NCBI GenBank assembly: GCA_913055965.1
Contig: CAJXKX010000186.1
Location: 1-5,199, forward strand
DNA length: 5,199 bases
Direction of reading: 5' to 3'
Source of the DNA: an uncultured Roseovarius sp.
GTDB taxonomy: Bacteria > Pseudomonadota > Alphaproteobacteria > Rhodobacterales > Rhodobacteraceae
Shown here: positions 1 through 5,199 of the stretch, in pieces
Layout of the letters: each line of letters opens with the position of its first letter
Position numbering within the stretch: the stretch's first letter is position 1
Translations under genes and position numbers: made by a program
The notes under the pieces: model-generated
Databases searched by the model: none
What the model saw: only the letters and a program-made list of their open reading frames with translations
What the model was told of the DNA's origin: nothing

Positions 1-311
1 GCCTTGCCGAAGGCGCGCCGTTGCGCGGGCATCGCCTGTTCCCTGCGCGCCAGAACGCGCGCAAGCTCGGCCTGCACCGTGGCCCGGTGCCGCGCCAGCC
101 AGCCCTGCCAGGCAATGTCGGCCCCGATCCCGCGCATACCCCCGAGCGCCTCTTGCGGCAGGCCGCGCGCCGCGCGCGCCTGCGCATCGAGCCGGGCGAG
201 CGCCGCACGCAGCCGTGCCTCCTCGTCGCGCAGGGCGCAAAGCCGCGCCATCGCCCGCTGGTGCAGCGCATCGGTCAGCGCACAGAGCGCCCGGGCGCGC
301 GCGCGCGTCAT
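1..311 (-). CDS. Hypothetical coiled-coil protein after flhB, 3' end outside window
   Basis: The ATG at 311-309 overlaps the flhB TGA as ATGA, and the frame stays open to base 1, giving at least 103 residues. The visible product is rich in Arg, Ala and Leu with no membrane segment or signal peptide. Hydrophobic residues recur at roughly three/four spacing (Leu9, 12, 16, 24, 27, 34, 38, 41), as in an amphipathic coiled coil. A break with Gly and Pro near 50-63 precedes a second helix containing Trp68, Trp71 and charged residues (about 65-93). Such a soluble helical hairpin encoded next to export-gate genes recalls FliJ/YscO or FlgN-type export proteins. That is inference from architecture and position, since I see no diagnostic FliJ motif. 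A short alternating GC tract lies just after the start codon. No good Shine-Dalgarno is present, so translation probably depends on coupling to flhB. Confidence 0.75.
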   Translation of the reverse strand, partial: MTRARARALCALTDALHQRAMARLCALRDEEARLRAALARLDAQARAARGLPQEALGGMRGIGADIAWQGWLARHRATVQAELARVLARREQAMPAQRRAFGK

Positions 312-1396
312 CCGAAATGCCGCGCCTTTCGGCGCATCGCATCGGCAAAGCGGATGGCGGCGGCCACCGCGCGGTAATGGCGCGGGTCGATCTCCTGGCC
401 GATCTCGGTCTCGGCATGCAGCGCGCGGGCGGCCGACGGGTCGTGATGCACCGGCACGCCGCTCTCGCGGGCCAGCGCGCGGATGCGCAGCGCCAGGTGA
501 TCGACCCCCTTGGCCACACAGACCGGGGCCGCACCCGGCGCCCGGCTCCAGCGCAGCGCCACCGCGTAGTGGGTGGGGTTGACGATCACCACGTCGGCCC
601 CCGGTACATCCTCCATCATGCGCCCCGCCGCGATCTCCATGCCCCTCTGTCGGCGCTGCTGCTTCATGTGCGGGTCGCCCTCCTGTTCCTTGTGTTCGTC
701 GCGCACCTCCTTGTGCGACATCCGCTGACGCCGGGCGTGATCGAATCGCTGCCACAAGAGGTCGGCCGCGCCGATCACCAGCGCCAGCACCACCACGACC
801 GCGAGAAACTCGACCGACATGCGCGACATCACCGCACCGATCTGCCCGGGCGCGGCATGCAGCGTCGCGGCGATGCGCGGCACCTGCCCGCCGAGATACA
901 GCCCCAGAAGCAGGCAGAACGCGGCGAGCTTGACCGCGCTCTTCGCGAATTCGAACAGCCCGCTCGGCCCGAACTTGTTCTTCGCGTTCTCCACCGGGCT
1001 GATCCGCGACAGCTTTGGCTCGAGGCGCGCGGGGGCGAAGACGAGGCTGCGCTGCGCCACCACCGACAGCAGCGCCGCGGCGGCGGGCAACAGGAAAAAG
1101 ACCGACAGGGCCACCCCCACCGCCAGCAGCAGCCCGCCCAGCGCGGCCAGCCCCGGCCCACCCGAGAAGACCAGCGGCGCAAGGCGGTCCGGCTGGTCGA
1201 CCAGGCGCATCATCGGCGCGCCCGCCCGCTCGATCGCGCCGGGACCGGCGGCGAGCGCCGCCAGCAGGAAGCCCGCGTAGGACCCGGCGGTGTTGAGATC
1301 GGCCGAGCGCGCGAACTCGCCCTTCTCGCGGGCGCGGTCGAGCTTGTGCTGCGTGGCCTCGTGGGTCTTGTCGCCATCGTCCTGCTCCCCGGCCAT
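308..1396 (-). CDS. flhB: Flagellar export switch protein FlhB, autocleaving
   Basis: FlhB wraps the FliPQR gate and switches export from rod/hook to filament substrates after self-cleavage, acting with the hook-length protein FliK. The predicted protein has 362 residues, a normal length. The N-terminus (DKTHEATQHKLDRAREKGEF, about 9-28) matches the family's characteristic start. Membrane segments lie near 37-56, 86-112, 151-171 and 190-212. The hallmark NAKNKFGPSGLFEFAKS is at 137-153. A charged linker follows DLLWQRFD. The autocleavage motif NPTH is at residues 273-276 (bases 580-569), with cleavage expected between Asn273 and Pro274, so self-processing should be intact. The C-terminal part retains VAKGVDHLALRIR and EIDPRHYRAVA. 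The usual NPPLARALY stretch reads HDPSAARALH, a modest departure. The ATG at 1396 overlaps the fliR stop as TGATG. The longer open frame upstream is non-coding in that frame because fliR and flhA occupy it. The flagellar-type sequence argues against the virulence homologue SctU. Confidence 0.97.
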   Translation of the reverse strand: MAGEQDDGDKTHEATQHKLDRAREKGEFARSADLNTAGSYAGFLLAALAAGPGAIERAGAPMMRLVDQPDRLAPLVFSGGPGLAALGGLLLAVGVALSVFFLLPAAAALLSVVAQRSLVFAPARLEPKLSRISPVENAKNKFGPSGLFEFAKSAVKLAAFCLLLGLYLGGQVPRIAATLHAAPGQIGAVMSRMSVEFLAVVVVLALVIGAADLLWQRFDHARRQRMSHKEVRDEHKEQEGDPHMKQQRRQRGMEIAAGRMMEDVPGADVVIVNPTHYAVALRWSRAPGAAPVCVAKGVDHLALRIRALARESGVPVHHDPSAARALHAETEIGQEIDPRHYRAVAAAIRFADAMRRKARHFG

Positions 1397-2181
1397 CACC
1401 CGCCCCCGACCGGATCGGCGAGAAACGCGCCCAGCCCCGCCGCCCAGACGCCGATGATCGCCGGTGCGAGAAGGAACAGCAGCACCAGCCCCGCCGCCGT
1501 GATCGCGGGCGCGCCGACGAACACGACCATGAGCTGCGGCATGGCGCGGTTGATGATGCCGAGGGTGAGATTGTAGAGCATGGACGCGATCACGAAGGGC
1601 GCGGCCAGCGTGAAGGCCATCGCGAAGGCCTGCGCCACCCGTCCGGTGCCCCAGGCCGCCACCCCCGCCGCCGCGGGCAGGCGGGCGGGCGGGAACAGGC
1701 GGTAGCTCTCGATCACGAATTCGGCAAGGCGCAGGTGCAGCCCGAGGATCATCGCCAGCGCCAGCGCCCCGGTCACCAGCAGATGGCCGATCGCGGGCAT
1801 CGGCGTGATATTCGCACCGCCGAGGATCTGCGCGAGCGAGGTCGATTGCGCGGCGATCGCGCCCGCGGTCTGCAAGGCGAGCACAAAGAGCCGGATACCG
1901 ATGCCGAGCATGAGGCCGATGCCGGTCTCGGTCAGGATGAGCCATGCGGTGGCGGGGGCGGTGCCGGCCCGCGCGGCGAGCAGCGGCGCGGCATCGGCAG
2001 CAAGCGCCGGGGCGGTGATCGCCGTCATCGCAAGGGCGACGCCCAACCTGATCCGCACCGGCACGGCGCTCTCTCCGAACCCCGGAAAGAGCGCGATCAT
2101 CGGGGCCACCCGCAGGAACACCAGCGCATGCAGCCAGAGCAGATCCTGCGTCAGCCGGATGAGCGCCTCGGGCCCGGTCAT
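1396..2181 (-). CDS. fliR: Flagellar type III export gate protein FliR
   Basis: FliR is the single-copy channel subunit that assembles with FliP and FliQ into the helical export gate at the centre of the basal body, around which FlhB wraps. The predicted protein has 261 residues, typical for FliR. It is very hydrophobic, with segments near 14-34, 42-62, 76-105, 131-150, 183-205 and 217-250. Family-like stretches are VPVRIRLGVALA (about 40-51), the TETGIGLMLGIGIRL region (about 84-98) and NRAMPQL followed by VGAPA near 211-226. The last motif usually has Asn after PQL or PQM; here it is Met218. The ATG at 2181 shares four bases with the flhA stop (ATGA), fixing the start and implying translational coupling. 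Only a weak GGTGG-like sequence precedes it. The frame is open further upstream, but that part is a shadow of flhA. The TGA overlaps the flhB ATG by one base. fliP and fliQ are not in the window. Confidence 0.96.
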   Translation of the reverse strand: MTGPEALIRLTQDLLWLHALVFLRVAPMIALFPGFGESAVPVRIRLGVALAMTAITAPALAADAAPLLAARAGTAPATAWLILTETGIGLMLGIGIRLFVLALQTAGAIAAQSTSLAQILGGANITPMPAIGHLLVTGALALAMILGLHLRLAEFVIESYRLFPPARLPAAAGVAAWGTGRVAQAFAMAFTLAAPFVIASMLYNLTLGIINRAMPQLMVVFVGAPAITAAGLVLLFLLAPAIIGVWAAGLGAFLADPVGGG

Positions 2182-4259
2182 GCCGCCACCACGCCCACCA
2201 GCGCCGGTTGCGCCTCGACTCCGATCTCCTCGAAGGACAGCACCGGCGCGCGCACCTGCCGTGCCGCCAGCGCCATCCGCAGGAACCTGCGCCTCGGCGT
2301 CGAGGTGATGACGGCGGGCGAGATGCCGCGCTCCATGGCCGCGCTGACCTCGGCGGCGATGCCGCTGGTGAGCGCGTTGAAGAGATCGGGCGGCAGCGCC
2401 ACGTCGGGACGGCCGCGCTCGGCCTCGACCTGGTGGGCGAGGAACCGCTCCTCCCATTCCGGGGCCAGCTGGATGAGCGGCAGGGTGCCATCGGGGCGGG
2501 CAAGCTCTCCGACCAGCTGGAACCCGAGCCGCTGGCGCACATGCTCGCAGACCGCCTCGGCCCCCGCCCCGCCCTGCCGCCCCTCCGCCGCCGCCTCGAT
2601 GATCAGCGGCAGGTTGCGGATCGAGACCTGCTCGGCCAGCAAGAGCCGCAGCACCCCGTGCAGCAGGTCCGGCGCGACCCGGTCGGGGATCATCTCCTCC
2701 AGCAGCTTGCGATTGGCCTCGGCGCGGCCCGCATCGGCCAGGTTCACCATCTCGTCGAGCAGCCGCCGCATCGCCTTCATGGTCAGAAGGCGGCCAAGGT
2801 TGCGGCGGATGACCTCGAGCAGGTGGGTGGCCAGCACCTCGCCGGGCGAGACCACGGTCGCCCCGCCCAGCACCGCGCGATCCCGCGCCGCGGCGGCGAT
2901 CCAGCGCGCCGGGGCCTGATAGACCGGCTCGCGCACGGCCTCGCCCGGCGGCAGGTCGGGATGCGCGTCGGGATCGAGGGCGAGAAGGCGGTCGGCCCGC
3001 AGCGCGGCGCGCGCCTGCTCGACACCGTGGATGCGGATCGTGTAGGTGCCCGCCGCGAGCGCGGAGTCGTCGGTCAGGCGGATTTCCGGCAGGATCAGCC
3101 CATAGCGCGTGGCGACATGGCGGCGCATGTTGACGATGCGCGCATCGAGCCCCTCGCCGGGGTCGAGCACCATGTTGATGAGATCGGGGGCGAATTCCAC
3201 GTGGATGTCGTCGAGCTCGAGAATGTCGCCCATCGACGGCTCGGGCGGCGGCAGGGCGGCGTCCGCCGGCCCGGGCTCGGGCGTGCGCCGGAGGGCGCGC
3301 GCGCCCGCGAGGGCGACCGCGCCGAGCGCCAGCGCGCCGAGCATGAAGGGCAGGAAGGGCAGGCCCGGCACCAGCGCGAAGAGCGCCATCAGGATCGCGA
3401 CCGTCGCCAGCGCCGAGGGGTGGCGCAGGATCTGCTCGCTGATCGCAGTGTCGGTGGCCCCGAGTGTGCCGCCGCGCGCCAGCAGAAGCGCCGAGGCGAT
3501 CGAGATCACCACCGCCGGGATCTGCGTCACCAGACCGTCTCCCACCGTCAGGATGGCATAGGTCTCGAACGCCTCGCCCAGCGCCATCCCGTGGACGAGC
3601 GTGCCCATGGCCAGCCCCATCACGAGGTTGAGCAGGGTGATGAGCAGCCCGGCGATCGCGTCGCCCTTGACGAATTTCGAGGCCCCGTCGAGCGAGCCGA
3701 AAAAGGTCGTCTCCTGCTGCTCGCGCGCGCGGCGTTCCCGCGCCTCCTCGTGCGAGATCGCCCCCGCCGAGAGATCGCTGTCGATCGCCAGCTGCTTGCC
3801 CGGCATCGCATCGAGCGCAAAGCGCGCGCCCACCTCCGCCATCCGCGTGGCCCCCTTGGTGATCACGAGGAAATTGACGATCAGCAGCACACCGAACACC
3901 ACCAGCCCGAGAAAGACGCTGCCGCCCATGACGAAATCCGCGAATCCCTCGATCACGTGGCCGGCGGCACCGGTGCCGCTGTGACCTTCGCCGATGATCA
4001 GCTTGGTCGACGAGACATTGAGCGACAGGCGCAGCATCAGCGACGCCAGCAGGATCGTCGGGAAGGAAGAGAAATCGAGCGGGCGCTCGATGAAAAGCGT
4101 GACGGTGAAGATCAGGATCGCCAGCGCGAAGGACGCCGCCAGCCCGATATCGAGCACCCAGGACGGCACCGGCAGGATCATCATCACGACGATCGCCATC
4201 AGCGCCAGCGCCAGCAGCACCGTCGGCTGGAACAGCTGCGCGCGCGTCAGTCGCGGCAT
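2178..4259 (-). CDS. flhA: Flagellar type III export protein FlhA
   Basis: FlhA is the inner-membrane export component whose cytoplasmic domain forms a nonameric ring. The ring receives chaperone-substrate complexes, and the membrane part couples proton-motive force to secretion. The predicted protein has 693 residues, normal for the family. About eight membrane segments lie near residues 12-30, 33-55, 65-80, 114-134, 203-225, 236-262, 283-303 and 304-320. The FHIPEP-family signature spans about 133-157 (ITKGATRMAEVGARFALDAM, then PGKQ). FVKGDAIAGL contains Asp200, which corresponds to the essential Asp208 of Salmonella FlhA. A Pro-rich linker (about 326-342) leads to the cytoplasmic domain (about 345-693), which carries VSIRNLP near 545-551 and VLSFEEI near 673-679. 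The ATG at 4259 was chosen because the sequence from there (MPRLTRAQL, then the first membrane helix) matches usual FlhA N-termini. The open frame continues upstream for 132 Arg-rich codons that do not look like protein. The stop overlaps the fliR start as ATGA. Confidence 0.97.
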   Translation of the reverse strand: MPRLTRAQLFQPTVLLALALMAIVVMMILPVPSWVLDIGLAASFALAILIFTVTLFIERPLDFSSFPTILLASLMLRLSLNVSSTKLIIGEGHSGTGAAGHVIEGFADFVMGGSVFLGLVVFGVLLIVNFLVITKGATRMAEVGARFALDAMPGKQLAIDSDLSAGAISHEEARERRAREQQETTFFGSLDGASKFVKGDAIAGLLITLLNLVMGLAMGTLVHGMALGEAFETYAILTVGDGLVTQIPAVVISIASALLLARGGTLGATDTAISEQILRHPSALATVAILMALFALVPGLPFLPFMLGALALGAVALAGARALRRTPEPGPADAALPPPEPSMGDILELDDIHVEFAPDLINMVLDPGEGLDARIVNMRRHVATRYGLILPEIRLTDDSALAAGTYTIRIHGVEQARAALRADRLLALDPDAHPDLPPGEAVREPVYQAPARWIAAAARDRAVLGGATVVSPGEVLATHLLEVIRRNLGRLLTMKAMRRLLDEMVNLADAGRAEANRKLLEEMIPDRVAPDLLHGVLRLLLAEQVSIRNLPLIIEAAAEGRQGGAGAEAVCEHVRQRLGFQLVGELARPDGTLPLIQLAPEWEERFLAHQVEAERGRPDVALPPDLFNALTSGIAAEVSAAMERGISPAVITSTPRRRFLRMALAARQVRAPVLSFEEIGVEAQPALVGVVAA

Positions 4260-4309
4260 CGGGCGGCGCGCGCGGCGGCAGGCGAGACGTGCGGGCGGGC
4301 TGCGGGCAT
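4247..4309 (-). CDS. Possible 20-residue leader peptide overlapping the start of flhA
   Basis: This short ORF starts at the ATG placed six bases after GGAGG. It encodes MPAARPHVSPAAARAARCRD and stops at a TGA (4249-4247) inside the flhA coding region, in another frame. Its last 13 bases overlap the first 13 of flhA. That arrangement suits termination-reinitiation: ribosomes loaded at the strong site would stop just past the flhA ATG and restart there. The peptide has no recognised similarity and no run of a single regulatory amino acid that would suggest attenuation. Alternatively, the ATG is the true flhA start and an indel in the GC-rich stretch between 4260 and 4306 hides the frame, or the ORF is fortuitous. 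Confidence 0.3.
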   Translation of the reverse strand: MPAARPHVSPAAARAARCRD

Positions 4310-4315
4310 TCAGGA

Positions 4316-4320
4316 CCTCC
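4316..4320 (-). promoter_or_regulatory. Strong Shine-Dalgarno (GGAGG) in the flhA leader
   Basis: GGAGG is followed by six bases (TCCTGA) and then an ATG at 4309-4307, which is near-ideal ribosome-binding geometry. It is the best such site in the window. The ATG it serves is not in the flhA frame (offset of 50 bases). The likely flhA ATG at 4259 has only GC-rich sequence before it and no recognisable Shine-Dalgarno. Confidence 0.5.
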
Positions 4321-4375
4321 GGAAAGCGGCGCGCGACGGGCGCGGATGCGGTGCGGCGAGCCTGCACGGCGAGGG

Positions 4376-4390
4376 TTGAGATTCGGTTAG
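4376..4390 (-). promoter_or_regulatory. Degenerate CtrA-like binding site upstream of flhA
   Basis: Read on the minus strand, this site is CTAA-N7-TCAA. The CtrA consensus of alphaproteobacteria is TTAA-N7-TTAA, so the spacing is exact and each half-site has one mismatch. It is the most AT-rich patch of an otherwise GC-dense gap, and it lies 14 bases after the upstream gene's stop and about 115 bases before the flhA ATG. CtrA controls flagellar genes in several alphaproteobacteria, so an internal promoter here is plausible. A two-mismatch match can arise by chance, and no clear -10 element was recognised. Confidence 0.3.
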
Positions 4391-4404
4391 CCGCGATGCG
4401 CCCG

Positions 4405-5199
4405 TTACCGCGCGGCGTCCGGCTCCGGGGCGGCGGCCCGCCCGGGCGTGGCCGCGAGCAACTGCGCCGTCGCGTCGCGCAACCGGAGGCTCTGCGCCAG
4501 CAACGCGCGATGCGCGCCGATCCCGTGCGCACCCTCCGCCGCCGCCGCGGCGGGCGGTGCCTGCGCAAGCAGGCTGCCCATGGCGCGCAGCGGCGGGGCC
4601 TCGGCCCCGGCCAGCGCCACTGCCAGGCCCGAATGCAGCGCCGCGCGATCCGCACCGCGCGCCGCGTCGTGGGCGGCGAAGAGCCGACGCGCCGCCTCGT
4701 GATCCCCGCTCAGGGCGAGCGCCTCGGCGCGCAGCAGGCCGGCCTCTTCGCCGTCGAGCGCCGCGACCTCTGCCAGGGCGTCGGCCGGGCGGTCCTGCTC
4801 CAGCGCGATCCGCGCCCGCAGGAGACGCCGTGCCCGGTCCTGCGGGCGCGCCCCCTGCGGGCCGGGCGCGGCGAGGTGGCGCGCCGCGTGTTCGGCAAAG
4901 CCGAGGGCGAGCAGGCGCTGCGCCACCGCCAGGGCGACCGCATCGTCGAGCGCTCCGGGCGCGACCAGCCGGTCGGTTAGCATCACCCTGAGAAAGGTCA
5001 CGTCGTCGGCGCCGCGCTGCAGGTAGGAGACCAGCACCGACGCCACCCGCGCCGCCTCGGCCTCTGCCACCGACGGGCGCAGCCGCGCGAATTCCGCCAT
5101 CGCCTCCTCGAACGCGCCCGACGCCGCGAGCGCCGAGAGATAGGCGAGCGCGAGCCGCACCCCGACCCGCTTGAGCGCGGCGAACATGGCGTCGGTTTC
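4405..5199 (-). CDS. TPR-like helical protein of the flagellar operon, 5' end outside window
   Basis: This reading frame is open to the window edge and ends at a TAA (4407-4405), giving at least 264 residues. An in-frame ATG lies at 5187, but four codons upstream of it are open and the ATG sits just before a TPR-like helix pair, so the true start is probably beyond the window. The product is almost entirely Ala/Leu/Arg-rich helix. Numbered from that ATG, two stretches resemble tetratricopeptide helix pairs: about residues 13-37 (LALAYLSALAASGAFEEAMA...) and about 120-172 (ARIALEQDRPADALAEV, then LLRAEALALSGDHEAARRLF). The C-terminal 60 or so residues are Ala/Pro-rich. No enzyme motif is visible. 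TPR proteins are usually interaction scaffolds. Lying directly before flhA, it may serve flagellar assembly or the motor. MotK of the Cereibacter sphaeroides Fla2 motor is one candidate relative, but I cannot test that. The function remains unassigned. Confidence 0.8.
   Translation of the reverse strand, partial: ETDAMFAALKRVGVRLALAYLSALAASGAFEEAMAEFARLRPSVAEAEAARVASVLVSYLQRGADDVTFLRVMLTDRLVAPGALDDAVALAVAQRLLALGFAEHAARHLAAPGPQGARPQDRARRLLRARIALEQDRPADALAEVAALDGEEAGLLRAEALALSGDHEAARRLFAAHDAARGADRAALHSGLAVALAGAEAPPLRAMGSLLAQAPPAAAAAEGAHGIGAHRALLAQSLRLRDATAQLLAATPGRAAAPEPDAAR

Noticed and set aside
215..1576. Long plus-strand open frame (453 codons) antisense to flhB and the end of fliR
   Set aside because: It is a shadow of flhB caused by base composition. 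The product is low-complexity Arg/Gln/His-rich and matches no family I recognise.
308..2542. A 744-residue extended FlhB (fusion with an N-terminal domain)
   Set aside because: The extra 382 codons run through fliR and the end of flhA in the wrong frame. Normal FlhB begins at the ATG at 1396, which overlaps the fliR stop.
2208..4379. Very long open frame (723 codons) on the plus strand antisense to flhA
   Set aside because: It mirrors flhA codons in a genome with extreme G/C third positions. The translation is rich in Arg, Gln, His and Asp with no domain or hydrophobic core, while the opposite strand encodes an unmistakable FlhA.
4341..4400. Similar decamers CGCATCGCGG and CGCATCCGCG in the gap before flhA, considered as a regulatory repeat
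   Set aside because: The two copies match imperfectly, are only ten bases long, and such GC-rich words recur by chance in this sequence.
4260..4404. Rho-independent terminator after the TPR-like gene
   Set aside because: There are GC-rich palindromic pieces but no stable hairpin followed by a T-run on the minus strand, so read-through into flhA is more likely.
2178..4655. An 825-residue FlhA starting at 4655
   Set aside because: The extra 132 residues are Arg/Pro-rich, overlap the upstream gene's coding end and the intergenic gap, and have no FlhA counterpart.

Overview
The window comes from a very GC-rich genome with strong G/C bias at third codon positions. It holds part of a flagellar type III export operon, and every supported gene lies on the minus strand, so transcription runs from high to low coordinates. 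The FlhA, FliR and FlhB sequences and the order flhA-fliR-flhB, with an uncharacterised gene on each side, look like an alphaproteobacterium of the Rhodobacterales (Rhodobacter/Paracoccus/Roseobacter group). That assignment rests on recalled family features, not on a search.

Layout in transcription order: (1) 5199-4405, the 3' part of a helical, TPR-like protein whose start lies outside the window. (2) 4404-4260, the only intergenic gap (145 bp). It contains a degenerate CtrA-like site and the best Shine-Dalgarno sequence in the window, but that Shine-Dalgarno serves an ATG that is out of frame with flhA. (3) flhA, 4259-2178. (4) fliR, 2181-1396. (5) flhB, 1396-308. (6) the 5' part of a small, Arg/Ala-rich, probably coiled-coil protein starting at 311 and running off the window.

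FlhA, FliR and FlhB form the core of the inner-membrane export gate. FlhA is the cytoplasmic docking and energy-coupling ring, FliR is part of the FliP/FliQ/FliR channel, and FlhB is the self-cleaving substrate-specificity switch. All three look intact, with family-typical length and motifs. The junctions from flhA onward overlap by 4, 1 and 4 bases, which indicates one translationally coupled transcript.

No mobile element, tRNA, rRNA, CRISPR array or convincing terminator was seen. The window is mostly a conventional flagellar operon. The points worth a second look are the flhA leader region and the two uncharacterised flanking genes.
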